Source: Williamsia deligens | GTDB lineage: Bacteria; Actinomycetota; Actinomycetes; Mycobacteriales; Mycobacteriaceae | Length of the DNA: 64,000 nt | Reading direction: 5' to 3' | Assembly: GCF_024171765.1 (NCBI RefSeq) | Contig: NZ_JAMTCI010000001.1 | Span: 868,001 to 932,000, forward strand | The notes under the pieces: model-generated | What the model saw: only the letters and a program-made list of their open reading frames with translations | Told to the model about the DNA's origin: nothing | Database searches by the model: none | Part shown: positions 26,402 to 34,795 of the stretch, piece after piece | How the letters are laid out: the number at the start of each line of letters is the position of its first letter | How positions within the stretch are numbered: the stretch's first letter is position 1 | Program-made: the position numbers and the translations under genes

Positions 26402-27352
26402 CTACTCCCCCAGCAGGTCGCGGGCGCGGCCGACGATGAGCGGGTCGGGGGCACCGACGATCTCGAGGTCCTTGCCGTCGTAGTCGAAAAGGCTCAGGAC
26501 GTGGCGCATCGCGTTGACGCGGGCACGCTTCTTGTCGTTGCTCTTCACGACGGTCCACGGTGCGAGATCGGTGTCGGTGGCGGCGAACATCTCCTCCTTC
26601 GCCGCCGTGTACCGATCCCACTTGTCCAGCGAGGCCAGATCCATCGGGGAGAGTTTCCACTGCCGCACCGGGTCGACCTGGCGGATGGCGAACCGCGTCC
26701 GCTGCTCCAGCGCGGTGACCGAGAACCAGAACTTCACCAGATGGACACCGTCGTCGATGAGCATCTGCTCGAAGAGCGGCACCTGCCGGATGAAGCGTTC
26801 GTGCGCGCTGTCGCTGCAGAACCCCATGACCCGTTCCACACCGGCACGGTTGTACCAACTGCGGTCGAAGAGGACGAGTTCGCCGGCGGCCGGGAGGTGG
26901 GCGACGTACCGCTGGAAGTACCACTGCGTCGACTCCCGCTCCGACGGCTTCTCCAACGCCACGACGCGGGCACCGCGCGGGTTCAGGTGTTCCATGAACC
27001 GCTTGATGGTGCCGCCCTTGCCGGCGGCGTCGCGCCCCTCGAAGAGGATGACGTGGCGGGCACCGGTCTCCTTGGACCACTTCTGCAGCTTCAGCAGCTC
27101 GATCTGCAGCAGTCGCTTCTCCCGCTCGTACTCCTCGCGCGACATCCGCTCGTCGTAGGGATATCCCTCGCGCCAGGTGTCGACGACGGCGTGGTCGCGC
27201 GTGACGATCAGGCGGGGATCGTCGTCGTCGGAGTCGTCGACGACGTACCCCGAGGTGTCGGCCAGGTCGACGAAGCGGGCCAGTTCGTCGCGGCCGACGG
27301 ATCGGCTCAGGTCGATGGGAGCCGTACGGCCGGTCTCGGTCAGTTCGCTCAC
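26402..27352 (-). CDS. Polyphosphate kinase 2 (class I-like)
   Basis: 316 aa. Walker A FEGRDAAGKGGTIKR, Walker B LVLFDRSWYNRAGVE and a lid helix with Arg-rich EQRTRFAIRQVDPVRQWKL. The long N-terminus carries an acidic run DDSDDDD, then the PPK2 entry helix EYEREKRLLQIELLKLQKW. The DAAGKG Walker A and the WYNRAGVE motif match class I PPK2 enzymes, which phosphorylate nucleoside diphosphates from polyphosphate or the reverse. It is distinct from the PPK2 at 3751-4599. The start is GTG 27352 (CAC on the plus strand). Confidence 0.93.
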   Translation of the reverse strand: MSELTETGRTAPIDLSRSVGRDELARFVDLADTSGYVVDDSDDDDPRLIVTRDHAVVDTWREGYPYDERMSREEYEREKRLLQIELLKLQKWSKETGARHVILFEGRDAAGKGGTIKRFMEHLNPRGARVVALEKPSERESTQWYFQRYVAHLPAAGELVLFDRSWYNRAGVERVMGFCSDSAHERFIRQVPLFEQMLIDDGVHLVKFWFSVTALEQRTRFAIRQVDPVRQWKLSPMDLASLDKWDRYTAAKEEMFAATDTDLAPWTVVKSNDKKRARVNAMRHVLSLFDYDGKDLEIVGAPDPLIVGRARDLLGE

Positions 27353-27419
27353 GCGCGTGAATCTAGGACCCGGAGGCGACCGGGAGGTTGCGCCCAGGTG
27401 AACCGCCGCCGCCCGCGGT

Positions 27420-27974
27420 TCAGCGGGTGCTGTTGTTCAGGTAGTTGCGGCCCGTGCCGATGCAGTACTTGCCGGTGCGGCTGTCGTACGCGGCGGCGAA
27501 GCCACCCGAGCAGCGGACGCCGTCGGGGCCGGCGTAGGTGAGGCCACCGATACCGGCGATCGCGACGGTGAGGCCACCGTTGCGGGCCTGCGACAGCGCG
27601 AACCCGCCGGGACCGAAGGTCACCGAGTACGCGGTCGAGTTGTTGCTCGCCCCGGACAGTGCCGTGCCGCCCGGAACGGTGTTGTAGGAGTTGGCATGTC
27701 CGCGGTTCGTGGCCGCCGCGACAGCGCTGCCCGCACCCGACTGGTCCTCACCGTGTGCGGAGGACGTCGCGTCGGACTTGGCGCCGCAGGCGCCGTCGCC
27801 GACGACTCGGTTCACCTGGTGGTCGCCCGTGGTGTCGCAGACCAGGGGCGCGGCGCTCGCGCTGCCCGCACCCAGCACACCGAGCACGCCCGCCGCACTC
27901 GCACCGATGAAACCCAGAGCCGCGGCGCGCAGCGCCCGACGGTGACGTGCGGAGTGACCGGAATGCCCGAACAT
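27420..27974 (-). CDS. Secreted protein of unknown function
   Basis: 184 aa. An Arg-rich N-terminus (RHRRALRAAALGF), hydrophobic core and ASA-AP cleavage site give a predicted mature start near residue 42. The mature part is small, Ala/Gly/Ser-rich, with four Cys residues (LVCDTT, GACGAK, VRCSGG, KYCIGT), possibly two disulfides. It resembles DUF6764-type mycolic-acid actinomycete proteins, with low certainty. The start is ATG 27974 with GAGG upstream (AUUGAGGUUGAAC on the minus strand). An extracellular or periplasmic location is inferred. Confidence 0.65.
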   Translation of the reverse strand: MFGHSGHSARHRRALRAAALGFIGASAAGVLGVLGAGSASAAPLVCDTTGDHQVNRVVGDGACGAKSDATSSAHGEDQSGAGSAVAAATNRGHANSYNTVPGGTALSGASNNSTAYSVTFGPGGFALSQARNGGLTVAIAGIGGLTYAGPDGVRCSGGFAAAYDSRTGKYCIGTGRNYLNNSTR

Positions 27975-28107
27975 GTTCAACCTCAATCGACTTCGGAGAG
28001 ACCCGCAGGACACCCGGCGGGGACATCCGTACGGTACCCGCGTGCGCCGGCCCCGACCGACGGGACACGCATCGATCCGGTCACGAAGGTCGGTCGCCGA
28101 CGACCGG

Positions 28108-28548
28108 TCAGGACGAGCGGCGTTTCGCCTCTGCTGTCAGACCCTTCTTGGCCGTCTCGAGGGCCTTCTTCTGACCCTGCTTCACGACGAGTCCGGGCAG
28201 TTTGATCTTGAGGTCCACCTCGAGCTCGAAGTCGACATGGCAAGAGTCCGCAGACTTCTCGGTGACGGTGTACTTCCCCTTCTGCGCCTTCAGCTGGTCG
28301 CTCTCGACCAGTTCCCACGCGCAGCTGGTGTCGGTCCACGTGTAGGCGAGCACCTCGTTGTCGGTGACGCCCGACATGCTCACCTGCATCTTGGCCTTCG
28401 TGGGACGACCGTCGTCGTCGGTCTCCAGGATCTCGGCGCTCTTGTGCGGGCCCGACCAGTCGGGCAGGGACTCCACGTCGAGCAGGATCTCCATGACGAG
28501 AGATGCGGGGGCGTCGACGTCGAAGTCGGTGGTTCCATGGACAGCCAT
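28108..28548 (-). CDS. SRPBCC/polyketide-cyclase-like protein
   Basis: 146 aa from ATG 28548. START-like (SRPBCC) fold pattern: FDVDAPASLVMEILLDVESL at the N-terminus and a long C-terminal helix (QGQKKALETAKKGLTAEAKR), with an amphipathic beta region between. Such proteins bind hydrophobic ligands or act as polyketide cyclases or lipid carriers; no catalytic residue is obvious. A TAGTTT box (minus strand, plus 28556-28561) stands 7 nt before ATG 28548, so translation is probably leaderless and starts here, not at the upstream ATG 28557. Confidence 0.75.
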   Translation of the reverse strand: MAVHGTTDFDVDAPASLVMEILLDVESLPDWSGPHKSAEILETDDDGRPTKAKMQVSMSGVTDNEVLAYTWTDTSCAWELVESDQLKAQKGKYTVTEKSADSCHVDFELEVDLKIKLPGLVVKQGQKKALETAKKGLTAEAKRRSS

Positions 28549-28611
28549 GGGGAGCAAACTACCCCGGAAGTGCCTGGCGCCTGCGCGGAATCGCGGCGCC
28601 GCGAGAAGGGA

Positions 28612-29286
28612 CTACTCCCGGTCCTCGAGTCGTAGAGGCCATGCCTCGTCGGGGATGTCGTGGATGGTGCACGGCTGATCGCTGGCGGTGAACCATCCGC
28701 GGAAGTGCATGATCTCGCCGAGGGTCACGTTGCGGACTGTCGCGTCGAGGCGGAACCGCTGTTCGTCGTCGTCCCACTCCTCCACGTAGCGCATGGAGGT
28801 GGAGAACAGTCCGCGCATGCCGAGTCGCGTCCCCCGGCTGAGCATCTGCATCGGTTCGCTCTCGAGGATCAGCGACCCGCCGGGACCCACCCGCGGGTTG
28901 AGCGGGATCAACATGTCGGGTCCGTCGCCGAAGTAGTCGACCAGACCCGACGAGCCGTTCACGAGCAACGAGTGGAGCCGCTGTTCGCCGTTGGAGTAGG
29001 CGAAGCGGCGGATGACGGCGAGGTTCTCCCGACCCCGCTCGTCGGTGTAGCAGTAGTTGTCCATGAAGAACGGGACCAGGCGGCTCGTCGTCGTCGGCAT
29101 GACGTTGCGGCGCCGGAACATGCGCAGCACCGGCGGTGTCAGCTTGGAGGTGCAGTAGACCGACTCGACGATGCCGCTCGTCACCTGCGCGACACCGGAC
29201 GTCGAGTCCACGCCGTAGCGCCACTGGATGTTCGGGTGCAGCTTGAGGAAGTCGCTGCCGAGCGCGGAGCGGTACACGGGCGTCAT
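28612..29286 (-). CDS. DUF4166-like domain protein
   Basis: 224 aa from ATG 29286, with GGGGGAGAG upstream on the minus strand. The N-terminal PVYRSALGSDFLKLHPNIQW and the C-terminal half ending FRGWFTAS resemble DUF4166, a domain also found at the C-terminus of some saccharopine-dehydrogenase-like proteins. It is a single, soluble beta-rich domain with no signal peptide. The function is unknown. It precedes the SRPBCC gene on the same strand by 63 nt, so cotranscription is possible. Confidence 0.55.
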   Translation of the reverse strand: MTPVYRSALGSDFLKLHPNIQWRYGVDSTSGVAQVTSGIVESVYCTSKLTPPVLRMFRRRNVMPTTTSRLVPFFMDNYCYTDERGRENLAVIRRFAYSNGEQRLHSLLVNGSSGLVDYFGDGPDMLIPLNPRVGPGGSLILESEPMQMLSRGTRLGMRGLFSTSMRYVEEWDDDEQRFRLDATVRNVTLGEIMHFRGWFTASDQPCTIHDIPDEAWPLRLEDRE

Positions 29287-29432
29287 GCGCTCTCCCCCAC
29301 CCGGCCCGACATGCTTGAGCAATCTACTACCGCCTCCGACACCCCGGAAGCCACATCAGCACCAACGACACCGCACACGTGCCCCGACCGGCCCAGGGGA
29401 AGCCTTCACGGCGACCCCGCGTTCACCGCCAC

Positions 29433-30371
29433 ATGAGTGCAACCGTGTTCGCCACCGCCCTGGGCGGTCCCGAGGTCCTCGAGGTCCGCGACGTCGAGGT
29501 GCCCGACCCCGCTCCCGGCGAGGTCGTCGTCGACTTCCAAGCGGTCGGCACCAATCCCGTCGACCACAAGATCTACAGCGGCGCGATGGGGACCCCGCCG
29601 GACCTGCCGCACCGCGTGGGTTTCGAGGGCGCGGGTGTCATCGCCGCCGTCGGCCCGGACACCGAGGGCCCCTACGGGTCGATCGCCGTCGGTGACGAGG
29701 TGGTCGTGTTCCGCGGTTCGGGTACCTACGCGGCGAGCAGCGTGCAACCGGCGTCGGCGATCGTGCCGAAGCCCGCAGGGGTGTCCTGGGAGGTCGCCGC
29801 GGGGCTGCTCCTGGTGGCCACGACCGCGCACGACGGTCTCGAGGTCACGGCCGTGACCGAGGGCGACACCGTCGTCGTGCACGGCGGCTCCGGCGCGGTG
29901 GGCCTGCTGGTGGTGCAACTGGCACGCATCCGCGGCGCACGGGTCATCGCCACGGCGCGGACGGAGAACCACGACGTCCTGCGCGGACTCGGTGCGGAAC
30001 CGACGACCTACGGACCCGGCCTGACCGACCGGCTTCGGGAACTGGCCCCCGACGGCATCACCGCCGCCTACGACGCCGTCGGCACCGACGAGGCGATCGA
30101 CAGCTCGCTCGGGCTCGGGATCGACCGGAGCCGGATCGTCACGGTCGCGGCGTTCGGCCGGGTCGAGTCCGACGGCATCGTCGGTATCGGCGGGTCCGAC
30201 CCCGACAGTGCCCGTCGTCGGGACGCCGCGCGAGCCGACCTCCTCGGCCTCGTCGAGGCCGGTCGACTCGTCAGCCCGGTCGCCGCGACGTTCCCGCTGT
30301 CCGATGTGGCGGACGCGCACCGTCTGCTGCAGGCATCCCATCCGATCGGCAAGATCATCCTGCTGCCCTGA
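29433..30371 (+). CDS. Zinc-independent medium-chain dehydrogenase/quinone oxidoreductase
   Basis: 312 aa. MDR fold with nucleotide-binding VVHGGSGAVGLLVVQLARI (about residues 149-167), GTNPVDHKIYSG in the N-terminal domain, and no zinc-ligand Cys cluster. This groups it with NADPH:quinone oxidoreductases or other zinc-free MDRs. The substrate is unknown. I use ATG 29433 (ATGAGTGCAACC), as the upstream extension is not conserved. It is divergent from the DUF4166-like gene. Confidence 0.85.
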   Translation: MSATVFATALGGPEVLEVRDVEVPDPAPGEVVVDFQAVGTNPVDHKIYSGAMGTPPDLPHRVGFEGAGVIAAVGPDTEGPYGSIAVGDEVVVFRGSGTYAASSVQPASAIVPKPAGVSWEVAAGLLLVATTAHDGLEVTAVTEGDTVVVHGGSGAVGLLVVQLARIRGARVIATARTENHDVLRGLGAEPTTYGPGLTDRLRELAPDGITAAYDAVGTDEAIDSSLGLGIDRSRIVTVAAFGRVESDGIVGIGGSDPDSARRRDAARADLLGLVEAGRLVSPVAATFPLSDVADAHRLLQASHPIGKIILLP

Positions 30372-30473
30372 GCCTGTCGTGACCCGTGACAACGGGTCAC
30401 GAGAGGGCCGTCCGGCCCGTCGTCGCGCGGGTACGTTCAGGCGGACAGCGCGACCGACGTCCCCGGGAGATCC

Positions 30474-31223
30474 ATGCCGCTCACCGAGCAGCTCCAGGCC
30501 AAGCCCGATCACGGCTACGTCTTCACGACGCAGTGGCCTGTCCGCACCAGCGACATGAACGAGGCCGAGGTGCTCGGCGCCGACTCCGTCGCCCGCTACC
30601 TCCAGGAGGCCGGCGCGCTGCACCTCTCCGACGGGGAGGCGCTCGCCGACCACCAGTTCTGGATCGCGCGCCGGACCGTGATCGACATCATCGAGCCGAT
30701 CAGCTGGCCCGACACGGTGACGGTCTCCCGCTGGTGTTCGGCACTGTCCAACCGCTGGTGCGACATGCGCGTCCGCATCGAGGGGGAGAACGGCGGCCTC
30801 GTGGAGACCGTCGGGTTCTGGATCAACATCAACATCGAGACCCGCGGGATCGGCCGCATGAGCGACCACGTCATCGAGCGTCTGTCCACCACTGCCGACG
30901 ACACGCGTCTGCGGTGGACGCCGTCCATCCGCGAGCCGATGCCGCCCGAGTCCGACCGCACGTTCCAGATCCGTCGCACCGACACCGACCGATTCGGTCA
31001 TGTCACCAACGCCATCTACTGGCAGATGGTGGCCGAGGTGTACCCGGAGGTCGCCGAGCTGATCAGCCGCCCGCACCGACTCGTCGTCGAGTTCGACACC
31101 CCGATCATGGTCGGCGAGGAGGTCCACATCACCACCGCGCCGATCGAGACCGGTGTGCTGATCTGGATCTCCGTCGACGGCGAGTCCCGGTCCCACGCCT
31201 CGATCACGGAGTTGCCAGACTAG
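30474..31223 (+). CDS. Acyl-ACP thioesterase-like double-hotdog protein, copy 1
   Basis: 249 aa. Two hotdog halves: the first with GADSVARYLQEAGALHLSDG and FWIARRTVIDI, the second with RRTDTDRFGHVTNAIYWQM, the position of the Asn/His catalytic motif (NxHxxN in plant FatA). Here the motif reads HVTN, not HVNN as in copy 2. The fold is that of Rv0466-type mycobacterial acyl-ACP thioesterases, but substrate and activity are not proven. A TGCCGCTC start at ATG 30474 sits near GGGAG. It is followed after 6 nt by its paralogue. Confidence 0.8.
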   Translation: MPLTEQLQAKPDHGYVFTTQWPVRTSDMNEAEVLGADSVARYLQEAGALHLSDGEALADHQFWIARRTVIDIIEPISWPDTVTVSRWCSALSNRWCDMRVRIEGENGGLVETVGFWININIETRGIGRMSDHVIERLSTTADDTRLRWTPSIREPMPPESDRTFQIRRTDTDRFGHVTNAIYWQMVAEVYPEVAELISRPHRLVVEFDTPIMVGEEVHITTAPIETGVLIWISVDGESRSHASITELPD

Positions 31224-31229
31224 GCGGCG

Positions 31230-32012
31230 ATGCCTCTCACCGATCGCCTCGCCGACCTGCCCTCCGAGGGCTACGTCTTCCACACCTCCTGGCCGTTGTC
31301 GAGCGCCGACATCGATCAGCACGAGCGGCTCAGCGTCGACGGTGTCGCGCGCTACCTGCAGGAGGCCGGCGCCCAGCACCTGGTCGACGCGGGAGCTTTC
31401 GAGTCGCACAAGTTCTGGATCGTCCGCCGCACGGTCATGGACGTCATCCGTCCCATCGCCTGGCCCGACACCGTCCAGTTGTGGCGGTGGTGCGCGGGGA
31501 TCTCCCCGCGCTGGTGCTCGATGCGCGTGCGCGTCACCGGCGACGGTGTCGACGGGGAGCCGGGCGGTCTCATCGAGACCGAGGGCTTCTGGATCAACAT
31601 GAACATGGAGACGAAGTCACCCGGCCGCATGGAGGACCGCTTCTTCGAGATGCTGGCGACCACCACCGACGAGCGACGACTGCGGTGGAAGGCGTGGCTC
31701 GCGCAGCAGCCCTCGGAAGCCGCGGACGACAGCCGCGTGTTCGCGCTGCGCCACGCCGACACCGACCGGCTCGACCACGTCAACAACTCGATCTACCTGC
31801 AGGCGCTGCGCGAGGTGTTCCCCGAGGCCGGCGACCTGGTCGAGAACCCGTATCGGCTGGTCATCGAATACGACAAGCCGATCACCTACGGCGAGACCGT
31901 CCACATCGCCACCGAGGCGTTCCACCACGACACCGGCGACGGGATGCTCGTGTGGCTCACCGTCGACGGCGACGTCCGGGCGCGTGCGTCGATCACCCCG
32001 TTGGCCGTCTGA
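31230..32012 (+). CDS. Acyl-ACP thioesterase-like double-hotdog protein, copy 2 (Rv0466-like)
   Basis: 260 aa. The same architecture as the preceding protein: GVARYLQEAGAQHLVDAG, FWIVRRTVMDVIRPI and the second hotdog RHADTDRLDHVNNSIYLQAL with a well-formed HVNN motif. The N-terminal block MPLTDRL closely parallels MPLTEQL of copy 1, showing a tandem duplication. It starts at ATG 31230, six bases after the copy 1 stop. The family hydrolyses acyl-ACP or acyl-CoA; whether copy 1 or 2 is the ancestral Rv0466 orthologue is not clear. Confidence 0.85.
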   Translation: MPLTDRLADLPSEGYVFHTSWPLSSADIDQHERLSVDGVARYLQEAGAQHLVDAGAFESHKFWIVRRTVMDVIRPIAWPDTVQLWRWCAGISPRWCSMRVRVTGDGVDGEPGGLIETEGFWINMNMETKSPGRMEDRFFEMLATTTDERRLRWKAWLAQQPSEAADDSRVFALRHADTDRLDHVNNSIYLQALREVFPEAGDLVENPYRLVIEYDKPITYGETVHIATEAFHHDTGDGMLVWLTVDGDVRARASITPLAV

Positions 32013-32027
32013 CCCTTGTGACCGCCT

Positions 32028-32072
32028 AGCAGTACGCGCATACTGTTTGGGAAGCAGTACGCGCGTACTGCT
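32028..32072. promoter_or_regulatory. Tandem AcnR-like operators upstream of tam
   Basis: Site 1, CAGTACGCGCATACTG (32030-32045), and site 2, CAGTACGCGCGTACTG (32055-32070), match the AcnR motif CAGNACnnncGTACTG recalled from C. glutamicum; site 2 is exact, site 1 has one mismatch. Site 2 extends to a perfect 20-bp palindrome (32053-32072). Their centres are 25 bp apart, and site 2 ends 21 bp before the tam ATG. Confidence 0.65.
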
Positions 32073-32092
32073 GGACGTCGCAAGGAGGCGCC

Positions 32093-32860
32093 ATGTGGGA
32101 CCCCGGGCAGTATCTGACCTTCGCCGATCACCGCGGCCGGCCGTACGGCGAGCTGATCAGCCGTGTCGGGTCGACGTCACCGAGGGTGATCGCCGACCTC
32201 GGCTGTGGGCCCGGCAACCTGACGGTGGGCCTGCGTGACCGCTGGCCGCACGCGCGCATCGAGGCGATCGACTCCTCGCCCGAGATGGTCGCCGCGGCGC
32301 GTGATCGCGGCCTCGACGCCGTCGTCACCGACGTCGCCACGTGGATGCCGCACGACGAGGTCGATGCGATCGTCTCGAACGCGACCCTGCAGTGGATCCC
32401 GACGCACCGAGAGCTGCTCGCCCGGTGGGTCGAGGTGATGGCTCCCGGAACGTGGCTGGCGTTCCAGGTGCCGGGCAACTTCGAGGCGCCCTCGCATCGC
32501 GCCATCCGTGAACTCGCGGCGTCGCCGGCATGGCGGGATCGCCTCGGCGGTCTCGAACTGCGCGGCGGCGAGACCGTGGAGGACCCGGCCGGGTACGCGG
32601 CGATCCTGCAGCGGGCGGGCGCACGCGTCGACGCCTGGGAGACGACATATCTGCAGGAGCTCGAGGGCCCCGACGCGGTGCTCGAGTGGGTCACCGGCAC
32701 CGCGCTCACCCCGATCCGCGACGTCCTCGACGACGCGGGGTGGGACGAGTTCCGCTCGGACCTGGCGCCGCACCTGCGTGCGGCCTACCCCGAACACTCG
32801 CCGGGCCGGACCTGGTTCCCGTTCCGTCGGGTGTTCGTCGTCGCGGAGATCGTGGCATGA
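32093..32860 (+). CDS. tam: Trans-aconitate 2-methyltransferase
   Basis: 255 aa, the usual Tam length. SAM-binding motif VIADLGCGPGNLTVGLRDRW (residues about 30-49) and IDSSPEMVAAARDRG, followed by the Tam-type WMPHDEVDAIVSNATLQWIP, VPGNFEAPSHRAIRELA and the C-terminal GRTWFPFRRVFVVA. It methylates trans-aconitate, which forms spontaneously from cis-aconitate and inhibits aconitase. AAGGAGG precedes ATG 32093. Two AcnR-like operators lie just upstream. Its stop overlaps the ATG of the DUF5313 gene. Confidence 0.9.
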   Translation: MWDPGQYLTFADHRGRPYGELISRVGSTSPRVIADLGCGPGNLTVGLRDRWPHARIEAIDSSPEMVAAARDRGLDAVVTDVATWMPHDEVDAIVSNATLQWIPTHRELLARWVEVMAPGTWLAFQVPGNFEAPSHRAIRELAASPAWRDRLGGLELRGGETVEDPAGYAAILQRAGARVDAWETTYLQELEGPDAVLEWVTGTALTPIRDVLDDAGWDEFRSDLAPHLRAAYPEHSPGRTWFPFRRVFVVAEIVA

Positions 32861-33234
32861 CGATGGTGCGACCCCCGATGTGGCGCCAGGTGCTCTACGG
32901 CTACGGCGCCCGCCTCGACGACCAGTTCCTGCCGTGGGTGACGCACGACCTGGCCGGCAGAGGAGCGGGCCCGAAGATGGTTGCGCGCTGGGCAGTCCCG
33001 TGTCTCGTCCTGCTCGCCCCGTTCCTCGTCCTGCCGACCGACTGGGTCGTCAAGGCCATGATGACCATCCCGATCCTGCTGCCCTACGTGTACTTCTCCA
33101 TCGCGCTGAACCGCGTCTACCGGCGGCATCGTCTCGCCCAGCACGGGCTCGACCCCGCGCTCGTCGACGCGCGCGAGCGGGAACGGAACCGCCCGGCGGA
33201 AGAGGCGTACATCCACAAGTACCGGGGGATCTGA
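32857..33234 (+). CDS. DUF5313-like membrane protein
   Basis: 125 aa, starting at ATG 32857, which overlaps the tam stop (ATGA); a second ATG at 32863 is possible. Two hydrophobic segments form a hairpin (AVPCLVLLAPFLVLPT and VKAMMTIPILLPYVYFSIAL) between an N-terminal helix and an Arg-rich C-terminus that ends RPAEEAYIHKYRGI. This is the layout of the DUF5313 family in Mycobacteriales, whose function is unknown. Coupling to tam suggests an AcnR-type control, if the operators prove real. Confidence 0.65.
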   Translation: MTMVRPPMWRQVLYGYGARLDDQFLPWVTHDLAGRGAGPKMVARWAVPCLVLLAPFLVLPTDWVVKAMMTIPILLPYVYFSIALNRVYRRHRLAQHGLDPALVDARERERNRPAEEAYIHKYRGI

Positions 33235-33248
33235 GACCCGGTCCCGAC

Positions 33249-33821
33249 TCAGGTGATGTCGGCCCCGGCGTCCGACATCTCCTGCAGCGCCGCGGTGGTC
33301 GTCTCGTCGGCGACGCCTGCGACGAGGTCGCGCCGGACTCGCACCGTGACACCGTTCCCGAGTGCGTCGAGCGCGGATGCCCGCACGCAGTAGTCGGTAG
33401 CCAGGCCGACGACCTCGATTGCGTCGATCCCGTTCCCGCGGAGCACCTCTGCGAGCGGGACACCGTCATCCGTCGCGCCCTCGAACGCCGAGTACGCGGG
33501 TTCGCCGCGACCCTTGTAGATCTCGACGTCGACGGACGAGGTGTCGAGCGCGGGGTGATAGTCGGCGCCGGGGGACCCGGCGACACAGTGCACCGGCCAG
33601 GTGGTGGTGTAGTCGGGCTCGCCCACGAGGGCGAAGTGTCCGCCGTTGTCGGAATCGGCGTCATGCCAGTCCCGCGACGCGACCACGAGCGCGTAGTCGT
33701 CGCGGTGCTCCCGCAGCAGGTCGGTGACCCCCCGCGCGACGGCAGTCCCACCCGCGACACCGAGTGCGCCGCCCTCGACGAAGTCGTTCTGTACGTCGAC
33801 GATCAGCAGTGCTGTGGCCAT
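33249..33821 (-). CDS. pncA: Nicotinamidase/pyrazinamidase
   Basis: 190 aa, isochorismatase-fold amidase that hydrolyses nicotinamide to nicotinate. Catalytic triad candidates: Asp in LLIVDVQNDF (residue 9), Lys in IYKGRGEPAY and Cys in ATDYCVRASALDAL. Metal ligands are present in SRDWHDAD, GGHFAL and WPVHCV (Asp and three His). The length matches M. tuberculosis PncA (186 aa). It starts at ATG 33821 and has no obvious operon partner; it converges on the DUF5313 gene. Confidence 0.95.
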   Translation of the reverse strand: MATALLIVDVQNDFVEGGALGVAGGTAVARGVTDLLREHRDDYALVVASRDWHDADSDNGGHFALVGEPDYTTTWPVHCVAGSPGADYHPALDTSSVDVEIYKGRGEPAYSAFEGATDDGVPLAEVLRGNGIDAIEVVGLATDYCVRASALDALGNGVTVRVRRDLVAGVADETTTAALQEMSDAGADIT

Positions 33822-33854
33822 GACCCCAGGGTAGTCAGACCACCGGCGCCCCGA

Positions 33855-34766
33855 TCACGACCCACCCCCGGGCACCGGGAACAGCGTTCGCGGATTCTGG
33901 AGCAGCGCAACCGGTTCGATCGCCTCCCGGTCCACGACGTCCGACCACACGACGGACCTCCGATGCGGGACGCGCGTCGTGGCGGATCGCGAGAACCGGT
34001 ACTCCCCGTCGACAACACCGCGGGCGAGACGACCCGGCTCGTCGGGGATGGGGACGACGACGACGTCCCCGACCTCGACGTGAGCCACGAACTCGGCGAG
34101 GACGCGCGTCTCCTTGTTCGGCCGTCGGGGCGGGTCCTGCGCGCGGAGCAGCGCACGCAGTTCGGCGGTTCCCCCCTCCCCCGCGTCGACCTCGATGCCC
34201 GATGCCGTGCCGAGGCCGACGATCCCGCGTCGGCGGAACTCGGTGTAGGCATCGGGGTCGGCCGCGCGCAGCACCCACAGATGTGATGCGGGGGCGTCGT
34301 CGAGGGGCGTGACCTCGGCGGGCGGTTCGGGCCAGAAATAGGGCAGGTCATCGGGGAGCTCGTCACCGAAGAGCAGCCGGTAGCGGCCGGGGTCCTTGCG
34401 CAGGAGGGCCGACCGATGACTGTCGTGCAGTCGGTCGTCGTCGAGCCAGGGCGGCATCAGCCCGTCGGCGGCCAGGTCCGCCTGCGTCCGGTCGACCACG
34501 TCCGGGGCGAACTCGGCGATGAGTCCCGCGGTGGTGTCCGCGCGGCCGCCGTCGGTCCACACCTGTGCGACGTCGAGGCCGTACCGGATGAGGGCAGGGG
34601 TGTGCCCCCGCCACATACGGACTGCCGGGTGTGTCGACCAGCCGTAGTCGTACAACTCGAGCGAACGGACGATCTGCAGCGTCTCGACCCGTTGCTTGCC
34701 GAGCCGTGGGGTGTCGAGCACCTGGGCCGACCGGAGGAAGTCCGCGTAGGGCAGGAAGGTCTGCAT
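33855..34766 (-). CDS. MSMEG_6728-like DNA glycosylase-fold protein fused to a PUA-like domain
   Basis: 303 aa. The N-terminal half (about 1-155) starts MQTFLPYADFLRSAQVLD and continues TPRLGKQRVETLQI, the MSMEG_6728/pyrimidine-dimer-glycosylase-like pattern. The C-terminal half (about 165-303) has LWVLRAADPDAYTEFRRRGI, GDVVVVPIPDEPGRLARGVV and GEYRFSRSATTRVPHRRSVV, a beta-barrel arrangement like the PUA/EVE-like modules of Mrr-type restriction proteins that read modified DNA. The joint arrangement suggests recognition or repair of modified or damaged DNA, but no nuclease site is proven. The start is ATG 34766. Confidence 0.6.
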   Translation of the reverse strand: MQTFLPYADFLRSAQVLDTPRLGKQRVETLQIVRSLELYDYGWSTHPAVRMWRGHTPALIRYGLDVAQVWTDGGRADTTAGLIAEFAPDVVDRTQADLAADGLMPPWLDDDRLHDSHRSALLRKDPGRYRLLFGDELPDDLPYFWPEPPAEVTPLDDAPASHLWVLRAADPDAYTEFRRRGIVGLGTASGIEVDAGEGGTAELRALLRAQDPPRRPNKETRVLAEFVAHVEVGDVVVVPIPDEPGRLARGVVDGEYRFSRSATTRVPHRRSVVWSDVVDREAIEPVALLQNPRTLFPVPGGGS

Positions 34767-34795
34767 GACCGTCGACTACCCCACCGGGGACTGCG

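Noticed and set aside
28022..28107. Possible small gene between the secreted protein and the SRPBCC gene
   Set aside because: No frame of convincing composition, no ribosome site.
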